From Malania oleifera (taxonomy: Eukaryota; Streptophyta; Magnoliopsida; Santalales; Ximeniaceae): 64,000 nt of DNA. The stretch lies in assembly GCF_029873635.1 (NCBI RefSeq), contig NC_080421.1, positions 37,304,617 through 37,368,616 of the forward strand, in the 5' to 3' direction. The notes beneath the pieces were generated by a model, which worked only from the letters and a program-made list of their open reading frames with translations, was not told where the DNA came from and did no database searches. Below, piece after piece: positions 1 through 11,599 of this stretch. The translations under genes and the position numbers were made by a program. Position 1 is the first letter of the stretch. The number at the start of each line of letters is the position of its first letter.

Positions 1-642
1 GCAATATAATCCTCTTCCCCACTGTCTTTACGAACATCCATCTCAGGATCAGTCTAGGGAGGTCTAGCTTTCACAAAGCAGTCAAGGTACAAGACATGAT
101 CCCTTAACCCAGACTTCAGCAAAATATTATAAGATATCAAGTGGTGTACAACTTTCGCCTCCAGAGTCAATAACCTATAGCTGGGTTGTGCCTGAGATCA
201 ACAATAGGATGAGACACAATCAAATTCACGAAAGTACTCACTGTGAAATTATGTTTGTTGATCTAGGTAGAGGTGGAATCAGGACAGTCGAAGTCACCTC
301 TCTGGATGTTAAACGTCTCAGCTAGATATGCATCATCGAATCCATCTCAAACACTCGGGAGTAGGATCCCTGGTTGTCCTGCCCAATATTAGCATAGAAT
401 AGCCTAACAAGGATGGGGTAGATCCCCCTGGGCTGGAAGCTAATAAACTCATACCACCCCTGATATCTAAACATTTCTAGCACATTATCAAAGCAGGTCT
501 GTATAAACTGAATGTCCAGAACCTTACCTAGTATGGGCTCCTTGAGCCGAAAGACCTTCTCATACTTGATCCGACTTTCAGGCGTACAGAACCTTTGCTC
601 AAGAGCAATGCCTGACTTTGCACTTCTTTGATCTCTGGACAT
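1..642 (-). pseudogene. Accessory transposon ORF ('putative plant transposon protein' type domain)
   Basis: The reading frame begins with ATG at 642 and is open for 106 codons to 322. Similar coding potential continues in other frames to the window edge, with stops. The open part contains a stretch like WYEFISFQPRGIYPILVRLF, and the downstream part contains a histidine pair followed by a hydrophobic stretch (VVHHLISYNILL, about 120-170). This resembles the poorly characterised domain labelled putative plant transposon protein that accompanies plant LTR retrotransposons. It lies downstream of the gag remnant at 1279-2487 on the same strand and is preceded by a palindrome array and a TATA box. 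Function is unknown. It is decayed downstream of 322. The family call is from memory of the motif pattern and is moderate at best. Confidence 0.4.
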
Positions 643-754
643 GATTAGGAGAGGGTTTTTCTTAGAAATACTTGGCTAGGAATGAAAATGGGAAGGCTGG
701 AAGAGAAAAATTCCGAAGGGGCTCTCAAGAACAGAGAAAAAATGAGGTTGTTCA

Positions 755-1130
755 CATGGGTAAAATATATATAGACCATGGTTCGGTCGCTTAAACAAGC
801 ATTCGATCGCCCAAATGATAATAATTTCCCAATGGCTCCAAGTCTGTTTGGTTGACCGAACACAGGGTCGGTTGGCTGAATTGCCACAGTCTTCTTGTGT
901 TCCAATACTCAATAGCCCGAACCAAAATAATTCATTAGCTGAATCAGGATTCGGTTGCTCGAATATTACTTTGGTTACCTAAACCATGTTCAGTTGCCTG
1001 AAAAGGTTTTGAACTGAAACGTTTAGCAGCCCAAATGTGGTCAACATGCGGGTCAAACTTCAAGTTCGATCGCCTAAAGGGTCTTAGCTGAAAACGTTCA
1101 ACCAACCGAACCTAGTCAAACTTTTCTATT
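755..1130 (-). promoter_or_regulatory. Palindrome array plus TATA box upstream of the accessory ORF
   Basis: At least ten degenerate copies of a TTCGGTCGNCCGAA-like unit lie between about 780 and 1115, roughly 25-40 bp apart, many with half-site changes. On the minus strand the array is followed by a TATA-like CTATATATATTTTA at 763-773 and then the ATG at 642. The same array-then-TATA arrangement is found in the LTR of this element family (2542-4529), so this looks like a promoter module inside the element. It could instead be a remnant of another LTR. Confidence 0.45.
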
Positions 1131-1278
1131 GTTGACCTATTCTCATATTAAATGACCTCCTATGATTCAGGCACAAGACCTAAGGATTATAAAGTCCCCC
1201 TATTCTAAATTATTGACATTGGGATCATTTTTAGGGTCAAGGAGAGATGGAATTGGGTTTTTCTTTCACTCTTCACAC

Positions 1279-2487
1279 TTATTTCATTTTGACCCCTTTC
1301 TTTTTGAATGAACAATCAAACTTAATGTGTCCCTGCTTTTTACATAAAGCACAATAGGTATGGGCATAAGGACCGAAGGAGGTACTAGCATAATGATCGG
1401 ACTTTCTCACAAAGTACCCTACATACAGATTTTTCTTCTTTCTATTTCTAACTCCGTTATATTCAATACCTTCCTTATCTAAGGTCATCTTTTGTGATCC
1501 TACCAACTTATTAAAGTTGTCCTTGCCTCTAGTGAATGTACAGATGATCTTAGCTTGGTCTTCTACTTTATTTTCTAGATCTTGCATTTTTAAGTTCTTT
1601 AGACTTTTGCAAACATCTTGTAATTTCAAAAATTCTTTAGTCATGTTATTTGCTTTACATTCAAGTTCTGCAATAAGAAGATCTTTATTATTATCACTTG
1701 ACGTTTGAGATCTTACTGCATTCAATTCTTTTTCTAATTTTTCATTCTTGTTTACTAACTGTTTGATTTTTAAGTCATTTTCCCTTTCAACAAGAAACTT
1801 TGATTCACATTCTTTCACACATGTCTCAAACTTGTTTTTCAAAGCATTATATCTTTTATTAGCTTTAACAAATGACTTATGCATTCTAACATATTCAATT
1901 TGCAAGTCTTCATATGTAGGCATGCTCTCACTATCAGAAGTATCACATGATTCAGTATCAAATGCATCATTCAAATCATCACATGAATCATTACCATGGT
2001 TATCTAATAACGTAGGAGGAGACGAGGTTACCTCATCGTCGATTAGAGCTATGAAGCATTGTTTACCTCCTTCAAGATCTATAAAGCTTGAGTTACAAGG
2101 AGTGATCACCTTTCCCTACGTAGTTGCTCTATATCTCCTTTCAAGTTCCTCTCATATTTCCTTAGCACTATTACGTGCCATAACCTCACAAATAACATTA
2201 GAATCTAAAGCATGCAGCAAAGTGTTCATGGCATCAAAATTTACTTGCATTAAGTTCCTATCATTACCATTCAGCTCAAATTCATATTTAGGAACATCAA
2301 CACAATCAATGCTTTTTACAAGCACAATATTTCCCTAATCAATAATTTTTCAGAACCTCCAATTTAAGGCTTTAACAAATATGGTCATCCTAAATTTTCA
2401 TACAGTAAAATTTTCACCACAAAACACTGGAGGGTTCATAACTAACCTTCCCTCACATGAAGGGATTGCACCAACACGAGCCATCAT
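1279..2487 (-). pseudogene. gag: Sirevirus-like Ty1-copia gag, decayed
   Basis: Gag packages retrotransposon RNA. The frame starts at the tandem ATG at 2487, 40 bases inside the primer binding site, with the copia-type opening MARVGAIPSCEGRLVMNPP. The N-terminal third carries in-frame stops near 2350, 2337, 2152 and 2120. From 2109 to 1279 it is open for 276 codons: an acidic serine-rich segment, a long coiled coil (about residues 65-190 of that part), then a zinc knuckle CALCKKQGHIKFDC (CX2CX4HX4C). A coiled coil followed by a zinc knuckle is usual for Sirevirus gag. The LTR on its right and the matching iMet primer site fix the orientation. Protease and integrase are not found before the palindrome module at 1130, so the element is non-autonomous or rearranged. 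Confidence 0.8.
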
Positions 2488-2526
2488 GATCTTTTTACTA
2501 ACTAACTGTTAAGTCTAAGTAAGAGG

Positions 2527-2538
2527 GCTCTGATACCA
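2527..2538 (-). other. Primer binding site (initiator tRNA-Met type)
   Basis: The minus strand reads TGGTATCAGAGC, an exact match to the usual plant retrotransposon initiator-Met primer binding site. It lies 3 bases beyond the TG/CA border of the LTR at 2542. It shows that the LTR at 2542-4529 is the 5' LTR of a minus-strand element. Confidence 0.9.
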
Positions 2539-2541
2539 CTT

Positions 2542-4529
2542 GTAAGCTTTGGTGCAATCCTAAGAAGGGGGTGAATTGGATATTTAAAAATTCTTTCCTA
2601 AGTCAAATGGTCTAACTACAGTATTATGCAACCTAAGGTCTTTCTATGCAATTATTAATCCAATCATTCACAATAAAGCATGCACGTGCAGTAAATAAAT
2701 TGCGAAAAAGTAAACTGCACACGCGATACGTTATCGAGGCTTGGCCAAAGTGCATATGTCCCCGCCTTGGCTCACCAGCACAAGGATTCCACTATAAGCT
2801 CACTTCACAGGTGGAGCGGCACCATATACAACAAGGTCAATTAACAGGGCTGACCTCAACCTAACACCACACCTTACCAGGATGGTGCACCTAACTTTCC
2901 TAACTGGGTCTAAACTAATCTGAGACTATTCACCAGGGCTAGTCTCCCTCTTCAGGCCCATGTCTAGAATATAACAAATGTAATTTTTGCGTACACGGAA
3001 ATATGCCTCTTAACAAGCAGATATGTACCACAATACAGTCCAAATAATAATGCAAGCACAGATAATAGTAAATATGCTTAGTGCTTAATTATGTGTGCTA
3101 AACACTCAATCTAATATAGATATGCAGTCAAGATCTAGAGTGTATTTCCAAGCAAACCTTGAAACAACTAATCAATGTAAATCAATCACCACTAGTTTCA
3201 AAGTGTTTCAACAAGTATATTCAAAATATCTCAAACAAGATTTTTCACAAAATAATAGCTCAATAGATATTTGAAAAATATAAGTTTGTGAAAAATATTT
3301 TTACACACCAAAAAATACAAGCCCTCATGAGTCTTGCAATGATAATGCAAAGACTCACTTAACTCTAAGATTTTTCCCAACCAAAGATTTATTAAATAAA
3401 ATCAAGGGGAAAAATCTTTGCTTAGCCCTCAAACGAAAATCAAATGCAATATACCAATGAGGGTTTTTAGTAGAATGGAACAATCAATAAACACTATCAA
3501 AGATTTGATTTCTCAAGAGAGTAGTAGAATATCAGTGTATGAGGTTTGTATAGCAAAATAGGGCTTAAGATTTTTCAAAGGATTTTACTTAATCTCTTTT
3601 TTCTAATCCGTCACTAATCCAAGCAAATGAGCCCCCATATATAGAGAATGGCTTGATTTTGACCGTTGGGGACATAGGGGTAATTATTAAAATTGTTTTA
3701 AAATTGTTTAACAAAATTAACCCCATTTAACCTTTCTTAGCCGTAGTAAAAATTAAAACAATCCAAGAGTTTCGGGCACCTGATCCACGGTTCGGTCACT
3801 CGAACAGACACAATAGAAAATTTTATTTTTTAAATTCGGGTGCTTGAGTTTAGGTTTGGTTTGCTGACCAAAGGAGATTTCCATTCTATCCGAGGTTCGA
3901 TCGTCTAAACCATAGTTCAGCTTACCGAACTGCCAAGTTTGGTCGCTCGAGGGTAAAATGAACTGTAAGTTTGGGCTACCGAGGATGATGGAAAAGTACA
4001 AGGTACTAGTTCGGTCAACCGTGGACACTCAAGTCATTTAAGTTTGGTCGCCCAAATCCTGTTCAACTTTTTGACTGATCCACTGTTCGATCGACCGAGG
4101 CAATTTGACTTGCCAGGTTCGGTCGCCCGAAGCCTCATGACTTTAACCTAAGGTCCATTCTTTGATTTTAATTTAACCCTTAATAACATGTGAAGTATAA
4201 TGGGGTTTTGTGCACTAAGTGTGGGAACCAAAGGTCTATCTAAGTTCATTCCAAGCATATTGTCCTACCATGCATGATGCAGATTATTGCAGGTCATATA
4301 GTGTTACAGTCCATAATTAATTACAACCCAGAATGAAGAATATAAAAAATACAATTACAAATAAGGTACAACATTCTTCAGTCTTCTGTAATATCACCAT
4401 ACGCCATCATGATATAACATTATTTTCAATTCCATGCGCAGAGTGAACCTACATGCAAGCCTTAGTGCAAACACCAGTACTAAGTATATTTTTCATTATC
4501 AAAACGGGATATAACTAATTAGGTCAACA
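2542..4529 (-). repeat. 5' LTR of Sirevirus-like element (family S, copy S0)
   Basis: On the plus strand the LTR runs from TGTAAGCTTTGG to AGGTCAACA, 1988 bp, with TG...CA ends. The right-hand terminus matches solo copies S1 (22567-24921) and S2 (51170-53312), and all share the AAGNGGGGGTGAATTGG stretch near the left end. A palindrome array with TTCGGTCGCCCGAA-like units lies at about 3780-4135, followed on the minus strand by a TATA box (CTATATATGG near 3640). The other LTR is outside the window, so the element's TSD cannot be checked; the right flank begins AGTTA. Confidence 0.85.
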
Positions 4530-4539
4530 AGTTATGTAT

Positions 4540-4934
4540 TCACCCCTGTATGAGGACCCATTTATTGGAGGCCCATAGTACAACCCCTGGTGGCATTATC
4601 TACAATTGAGTCTAAATATATGGCAATTGTCGAAACTGCAAAGGAAGTCTTATGGCTAACCGGTCTAGTCAAGGAGATAGGTATACAGTAAGGTAGAGTT
4701 GTGTTGTTTTGTGACAATCAAAGTGTCATCTACTTAGCAAAGAACCAAGTGTGCCATGCTAGAACCAAGCATATTGATGTGAGGTTCCACAGGGTTCAAA
4801 AATTGATATCTTCAAGTGAACTTATACTTGAGAAAGTTCACACATCTAAGAATGTAGCGAATCTCTTGACAAAGTCAGTTACTACTGAAAAGTTCAAGTA
4901 TTTCTTGGACTTGCTTCATGTCTTCAACTGCTAG
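4540..4934 (+). pseudogene. pol: Ty1-copia RNase H, 3' end of pol
   Basis: The C-terminal copia RNase H is readable: ESKYMAIVETAKEVLWLTGL-like sequence from about 4605, one stop near 4690, then LFCDNQSVIYLAKN, HARTKHIDVRFH and a stop at 4932-4934. CDNQS and the KHIDVRFH block are diagnostic for copia elements. Everything upstream is cut off by the Sirevirus-like LTR ending at 4529. A polypurine region and LTR-like sequence follow at 5034. Confidence 0.85.
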
Positions 4935-5033
4935 ATGGGAGACAGTCCCAACCTAATGTCTTGAGTTCAAGGTGGAGTAGCGGGTTATGTTTTCGAGTTC
5001 TCCTAAGGGGTGTATTCTCGCCAAGGTAAAGAT

Positions 5034-5529
5034 TGTTGTGATATTTGACTCATATACTTAATGGGAAGCATGTACAAGAAGAAGACATAGTGAAAAATCA
5101 ATGTGTTGAGGAGTAGCAAGTAAACCTTCGATGGTTTGGCACCAGAATTTAGAAAAATTACATTATGTCTGAAACCGTCGACGATTTGACCCAATCCATC
5201 GACGGTTTGGTTCGGGGACTTAATGCAGATTTTGAATTTTGAAAGGGGGGCGTTAAGTTAGTTGGGGTTTGGAGGGGAACACTCAGAGAACTTTATATAT
5301 ACACTGTTCTGGGTGTATTTTCATTGTAACAATTACATTGGAAGTGTCTTTGGCACAAGATAGTAACAATTATTTGCTAATTGCCCCCGTGGATGTAGGC
5401 ATTACCGAACCACATAATTCCTTGTGTTTTTTTTGCTTTCATTTGATTGCTTTAGTTGTGTTCTGTATTTGAACTTTCACTGATTGTTGTGTTTGACTTA
5501 TGTTGTGCAAATTCAAGTTTTATACAACA
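5034..5529 (+). repeat. Probable 3' LTR of the copia element
   Basis: Begins TGTTGTGATATTTGAC directly after a purine-rich CCAAGGTAAAGAT and ends ACAACA, about 496 bp. It contains paired CCGTCGACGATTTG / CCATCGACGGTTTGG motifs at about 5128-5210, a TATA-like TTTATATATACA at 5291, and the phrase GTGGATGTAGGCATTACCGAACC that is common in copia R/U5 regions. The 3' border is a judgement. Confidence 0.55.
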
Positions 5530-5618
5530 CCTTCATTATGCATAATTGTTAATTGTGATTGTTAAACACTCTACATGCATTGTACATACATAATATTAAA
5601 ATGGGGGGGGGGGGAATT

Positions 5619-6130
5619 GTTGGTGTATTTTGATATTATTATTTTATTTATTATCTTGAAAAAGAGTATGTATCTTGGATTAGGTTATGTATCCATATTT
5701 AATTAGGTCATTCATTCATGTACTTCATAAATGTATAAGATTAATTATATGAATGTACCTTAAATCTAAGTTTGTATTTATTTAATATATGCACATCTTA
5801 TTTATTAAGTACATGGAAAATGAAGGATCAAATTGTGCCTATAAATAGACGCTTGAGGCATTAGCACAACATATCAATTTCTTCTCTTCATTCCCATCAT
5901 ATCATCGTTCTTTTGAGTTTAGAGAGTTTGACAAGAAAAGGGTTTTTTTTTTTTTTTTTTGTGGGGCTTTGGACTCTTCTGTTTGTGTAGAATTGGAGAG
6001 AGTCAAACGATTCAAATCGGGTTGTTATGTCCTAAGAGAAACAAGTCTTGAGAAGTTCTACTTAACCGGTTCATGGGTTAAACCAAAAAACGGCAGAGGA
6101 CTTGAATTTCCTTAAAGAGAGCGAGATATC
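5619..6130 (+). repeat. Second LTR-like segment with poly-G polypurine tract
   Basis: A run of 12 G at about 5604-5615 is followed by TGTTGGTGTATTTTGATATT, as at a polypurine-tract/3' LTR junction. A TATA box CTATAAATAGACG lies near 5838, and a T tract of about 20 bases near 5942. The right end is not defined; AT-rich sequence continues to about 6280. No matching second LTR is seen in the window. Confidence 0.4.
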
Positions 6131-6420
6131 TATGCATCAACTTAATTGTGAATCGAGTTTATATTTTTATTTTTATTTATGTTTAATTTTAATGTTTTCT
6201 TATTTTTATTTTATTAAATTTACTAATAACTGGATATATATTTTCACACTGTTTGGTAGGATTGAAGGAAATGAACTTTCAGAACTAGGTATAGATCGAT
6301 TTGCAATAATTTACTAAAACTATTGATTTTAATCCTTGAAAGATGCTTAACCCTTCACTCAGGAAAATCGAGTGTAGAAGAGTTCTGCAACTTTCCTGGG
6401 CTTTCATCTTTTTAAATTCT

Positions 6421-6457
<37 letters not shown>

Positions 6458-7780
6458 GCACACAGATACGCGTGCACACACGTGTGTTTGTGCGTGCATG
6501 GTGCACCTGGGTTCAAATTAGTTCTCTTACCTGCGTGCGCGCATATGCAAATTAGTTTACAAATGGAAAGCAATGGCTTTGCATATCAGCTTGAGGAATG
6601 ATGAATGCCCGGACCATGACATATTTTCTTTTCCTTTTTCCTATGGCATCGCCAAGTAGAGCTACCTTGGCTGGATCCTATGGTAAGTTGGCAACAGCCG
6701 CTCCCTTTAAAAATTAAAATAGGCTTTAGAAATTTTCCTAATTCTATATTTTCTTCAAGGTTCATTTATCATGATATATAACACTTCAAAGAAAAGGTTG
6801 ATTTCCTCCACATGTCCGTGTATCCCCTTGCAATTTATTTTTCAATGGATTTACAAGAGGAAGACAGCCTTAAAACACTTCCACAAATCATTTTCTTTTG
6901 AAAAAAAACCAGGCAAGAGATTAAAATTACTCAATTGGTGAGAATTTCAAGACTGCTTGTTAGGACAAACTAGCAGGGTAGAAGCCTCACCCGTTTGCGC
7001 TGCAGGTTTGTTGTGAACAGTATTTTTTCATCCATATACTCCAACTGCCAGTTTGAAATGGAATTACCAAGCACTACAGAATCTGAAAAGCTTGTTTGCT
7101 TTCAAGAACTGCCTCTGATTCTGATGCAGACTCTCAGGCCACAAAACCCTCTACACCTTGAGTTAGTCATTTTAACAAACGAAACCAAAAGTTATCAAAG
7201 CCTTTGGCCAATCTCCACTAAGTAGTGCAGCAGTCAATATGGCCTGTGCTACCAACCATGCTAGCCTAAAATCTCAAAATCCCATATGGAGGGTAGTCTC
7301 ATCCCTCAGGTCGAATAGCTGTGGCACTTTGTATTTCTTGGCTAGATGTTCACAAGATTACAAATGCAATTGTAATATTGTATCAAGAAGTTACTTGTCA
7401 TGAATAATTCAATGTTCACTCATAGCAGTCTTCATGCAAAGAATTGAATGAAAGGAGAAACAGTCTAATCAGATTAGTGCGAACCACAGAACTAGGTCTC
7501 CTGAGGAAGGCCACCCAAACAAGTCTTCAATCAAGTTCAAGATGAGGGAGACTGCCTTCTTTACCTGTCCCCATGGGCATTGAAATTACAAAGAGAATCA
7601 AAAGGAAACAGATCATGAATATCCATAAGACATAAGAATGTTATATGATTACATATTTCATTAGCAATACCCAACTAGAAATCCATCTTTCACATGAGAC
7701 GCAGGAAACAACACACCCCAACCCAATTTCACAGTAATCAGATAATGTTATCTCAGGTTTCATATCGGTTTCTCCATGCG
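6130..7780. other. Intergenic, no gene recognised
   Basis: Nothing coding is recognised. A (CT)n tract of about 33 bases sits at 6423-6455, followed by a short alternating purine-pyrimidine stretch (CACACA/TGTGTG) to about 6500. Small open frames here follow the microsatellite or are short and featureless. Confidence 0.6.
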
Positions 7781-7792
7781 ACCATGTGCCAA

Positions 7793-7798
7793 TTTATT
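7793..7798 (-). terminator. Candidate poly(A) signal of the ADF gene
   Basis: The minus strand reads AATAAA about 140 bases downstream of the ADF stop codon (7938-7940), a normal distance for a plant 3' UTR. Other AT-rich near-matches occur, so the true site is unproven. Confidence 0.4.
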
Positions 7799-7937
7799 TA
7801 AGAATTATGCACTATTATGCTGTATTGGGAATGGGTTTTGCACATAACATAATGAAGCAGGAAGCACTAATCCAGAAGTCGGCTGGAGCCCCTTTTTCCT
7901 GAGGAGGGAATATTTGAACGGGGGACTGGAGCATAAT

Positions 7938-10900
7938 TTAGTTTGCCCGGTCTCTAATCACCTCTAGATCCATCTCTGTAGGGTCTGTGGCCTGAATTTC
8001 ATAGTGGACACCATCCAGCTCCCGTCTAAATCTATCTTTGGATGTGGCATAGAGCATCTTGGCACGGATTCGAGAAATTGAAGGTGACCTGATCAATATG
8101 CATATCATACATATTAGGATATTATTAACAAAAGTGATATCAATGACGAATTCTTTGACCTGTAGCAGTAATCCTATAAAATGTCATCTCTCAGGAAGAA
8201 GAAACTGAAGTTGGGACGTAAAACGTGACATTGAAACTGGCATTATTCCTTGCTTATTACCAGAGGTTTAAAATAGTTTGAGGGGGAGGGGGCAAAAATA
8301 GAGAGAGAGAGTTGAGGAAGTCTTCTGCCAAGTACAAGAGCAGGTAGGTATACAAGGCAGATTATTTAAATACAGGGTAAATCAACAAGCTTCACAACCA
8401 CAGTGCTCCTTCCACAAATAAATGCCCAGACAAGTGCTACATTTTATTACAATTTACAAGTAGATTCCAAAATTTTCTTGCTTTCCTCATGACTCTTCAA
8501 TGATCAAATGAACAATAGATGCTAAATGTAAATTAGTAGTGAAATTAGGTCAAATGCCAATAAAAAATTAAAAGAATAATGATGCCAAGAACAAAATGTT
8601 CAACCATGAACATTAAAAGCATCAGCATAATATCAGCAAGCATAAATAAGGATAGAAAGAAAAATGAAAAAACATATGCACACAGAAATACTTTGGCATT
8701 GATCCATTGTTCTCCATATGAACAGTAATGCATACTATCAAGAAAGTACCCCGAATGTCAATAAAGCCCCATTCTTCTAAATTGTAAAAATCAAGTTCAG
8801 CTCAACTAAACCGCCATGGTTCAATGGACTTCCTGTCAAAAGGAACCCAAAACAAAAGGAACCCAAAAAAGCACTGATTCATGCCATAACAACTACCACA
8901 TAAACCCATTTTTAACCTCATGGATTTAACCTCAAACCAGTACATCAGGAACATATGTGCAAATAGCTTAGTATTCTACAAATGTGTATAGGTCACTACA
9001 ACCATGCAATTAGTGGCATGGCAGTGCTTAGGATAAATGAGATAAACTGTAGCCACTCAGTTGCTCTGATGCCTTGATTAAACAAGATATGTTCACATGT
9101 TACATGAATGAATAGCCATCAAGGCACAGCCACACGAGGAATATCCTCCTGCTACAATATTCTATGAAAAATATTGTTTGCACAGCTATTACACTATTGC
9201 TCATGAAATTGAATTGCTTATGCTACTAAAATAGGTTCAGAATATTATACTCCAAGATAGCAATTTAGAAGGCAAACACAGTATAGACACAATATAAAAT
9301 TAACCAATTAGTGAATGTATCAACATTGCTATCTGGTGCTTCCTGACAAAGGATACTTGAAATCAGGTATTCACATTTGGTAGAGCAGTAAACTGCAGGT
9401 GTTGATGGGGAGTGCAAGGAACCAGGTCCTCTTTTTGTAGTCACAAAAAATCAGATTAACAAAGCACACTACTAGGTTGATTATTATATCTCACTATCAT
9501 GATATAATTCTTCTTAAAGGAGCAGTGCTACTATTCTATCATTGAATACTCATAAGAAATAATATGCATCTATAAAGTGGGACACGGGGCTAACCATGCA
9601 ATGAAAAATATCTTGCTCTTTTGACAGTTCTCTGAAGTCACAAAATCAAAGTCATAGACAGCATATCGACAATCATTTTCAGGCATAGATGCAGCAAAAT
9701 CATCATAGCTCTCAGCTGGACCACCCATCTTCTCAACCACCACTTCCTTTTTCTTCTCATCAATCTTGAAAATCACATAACGGTAAGCCTTCTTCCTCTT
9801 CAGTTCCAAAAAAGTGTTTTTGCTGTGATCAGCTACGCCCATACCAGAAGAAGCATTTGGCTGGGGAAAAACACCAGTTGCATTTGTGTTAATTCATTTA
9901 AATATTTTAATATGTGTACTGTGAAATGTGAATGGAATGTTTAAGATTTTGAAGTTTTTTTCAACCAATTCTTCCTTTTCTTTCTCAGAAACTATCACAA
10001 ATTGAATATATAATCATACAATGATCTTACATAATATAACTTGGGACACTGGAATGGACTGGTTAAGACTAGAACAGAACGCAAAATTATATGGTGACTG
10101 AAATAGAATGCTCGCTTCTGTCCCATTGCACTTCATTCCTATGTACAAAACATTGCCTTGGTGTTTCTCAGAGATCTCCTACAAGTTTTACTTGTGGAAA
10201 AAAAAAAAAAGCTAGGGGGCGTGTTTAGTCGTGGAAATAATTTGATTCTTTATTTTCAGTTTTCCATAGAATGACAAAAACACCACCCTTTTTTCTTGTT
10301 TCCCATCCTGCATATAATTAATATAATATTAAAAAACAATGTAATATTTTGTAATTCTAATTAAACATAGAAAATGACGAAATGCAATTAAAAAGACCCT
10401 TACTGTATGTTTGGGAGCTTGGATTTTAGGCTTTGAATTTGAATTTTTGTGATTGATGTAATGCAATACAATATTGATTTTTATCCAAACCCTCTGAAAT
10501 TGATGCTCCCAAACAGAGCTTTAATGTATTCACCGAATGATCCTAGGTCTGGGGTTAACATCACTGTACGGAGTACAGCTGATCCCGCATCTAAGATACA
10601 GCTTTTTCTTCTTTTTTTTTCTTATTCTTCCTATTTATTGCAGCCAAAAATATTATCCATCAAATTAAATACTGAAAGTGGAAAAGTAGGCAAACAATTG
10701 ATTCAAACACATACTGAAAATCCTACCCAAACAGCATACATGCGGATCAGTACATTTTAACGATGCAAGTCGCAACATCAAATCATTTTCTAATATCAAT
10801 TCTAGGCAATCTTTCTAGTGTTGTAAATGGTTTCAACAGCTGACCTTAATTCCACCTACCTTCACAGAATCGAATTTAAATATTTTGAAAAAAAAAAAAA

Positions 10901-11247
10901 CAAAAATTATAAGAACTCGCCCAATATAAAATAATTTTTGTAGATTTACATCAGAAGACAAACTTTACTAAGTTATACATGGACGATGAAAAGAAAGTGC
11001 AATAAATCGCGCATGCATATTTTATTTTTATTTTATTTTTACGAAAAATAGCCTTTAATCCCGTGATAAACCTGCCAGATGAAGTGACGATCTAATACTA
11101 TAAATTTAATAAGGATGCAACGATTAGATTTAGATGCACAGTTAATCACCAATACAGAAAGCAAGACATCTAATCTGCGGAACAACCCAAAAGACAGCTG
11201 AAAGAGAAAGAGATATACGGTACCCCTCTGATCCCTCTGAACGACAT
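7938..11247 (-). CDS. ADF6: Actin-depolymerizing factor, ADF6-type (3 exons)
   Basis: ADF/cofilin severs and depolymerises actin filaments in the cytoplasm and nucleus. Exons (minus strand): 11224-11247 (ATG plus 8 codons, MSFRGIRG), 9595-9860 ([14 protein letters not shown]... to FFIA plus TG), 8088-7938 (G completing Trp, [17 protein letters not shown] to [13 protein letters not shown]). All splice borders are GT/AG: donors GTACCG at 11223 and GTTAGC at 9594; acceptors CCCCAG before 9860 and ATCAG before 8088. The predicted protein is 146 residues, as I recall for Arabidopsis ADF6, whose N terminus and ASSGMGVAD stretch it shares. Visible family features are the conserved [25 protein letters not shown] region, the FFIAWSP turn and the actin-binding helix with [12 protein letters not shown] tiny first exon is typical of plant ADF genes. 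Introns are 1363 and 1506 bp. No damaging change is seen, so the gene is probably functional. This is the only intact host gene in the window. Confidence 0.95.
10403..10517. mobile_element. Small MITE-like inverted repeat in ADF intron 1
   Basis: GTTTGGGAGC at about 10409 is matched by the inverted GCTCCCAAAC at 10505-10514, giving a roughly 110-bp element with short terminal inverted repeats and an AT-rich centre. No clear target-site duplication was established. Confidence 0.4.
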
Positions 11248-11342
11248 GACTGTGAAGACCCTGCGGACGAGGAGGAAGTGACGAAGAAAGCTAGCTAGCT
11301 TCAAATTCAAAAATGAACCAAAAGAACCCAGCAGAGGGATAG

Positions 11343-11350
11343 ATATATAA
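11343..11350 (-). promoter_or_regulatory. Possible TATA box of ADF gene
   Basis: The minus strand reads TTATATATCT about 95 bases upstream of the ADF ATG. Purine-rich (GA) tracts on the plus strand at 11375-11415 would give a CT-rich region upstream on the gene's strand. No transcription start evidence is available. Confidence 0.3.
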
Positions 11351-11599
11351 GTGCTTTATAATTGGGGAATTTTGATATAAAGAGGAGAGAGTAAGAGAAA
11401 AAGAGAGAGACGACAATGAAAATGGAATAGAAACGCCGACATGCTCTGGGAGGAAGGAAACTATAGGTTCTTGTGTGTCTTTTTGCCCTTTACTATTCTT
11501 TTCTTTTCTTGGCTGAGAGAAAGTGGTGGAAAATGGAAAACAAACAAAAAGGCTAAAGAAAGATTCTCCTGAATCGTAGACTCTTTTTACATGTACCTG

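Noticed and set aside
1748-2338. 196-codon plus-strand frame
   Set aside because: Antisense shadow of the copia gag on the minus strand.
6343-6555. Serine/leucine-rich frame near 6400
   Set aside because: Driven by the (CT)n tract.
8545-8733. Hydrophobic 62-codon minus-strand frame
   Set aside because: Lies within ADF intron 2; AT-rich and without homology I can see.
10449-10760. 103-codon plus-strand frame
   Set aside because: Lies in ADF intron 1 and spans a MITE-like unit; no domain recognised.
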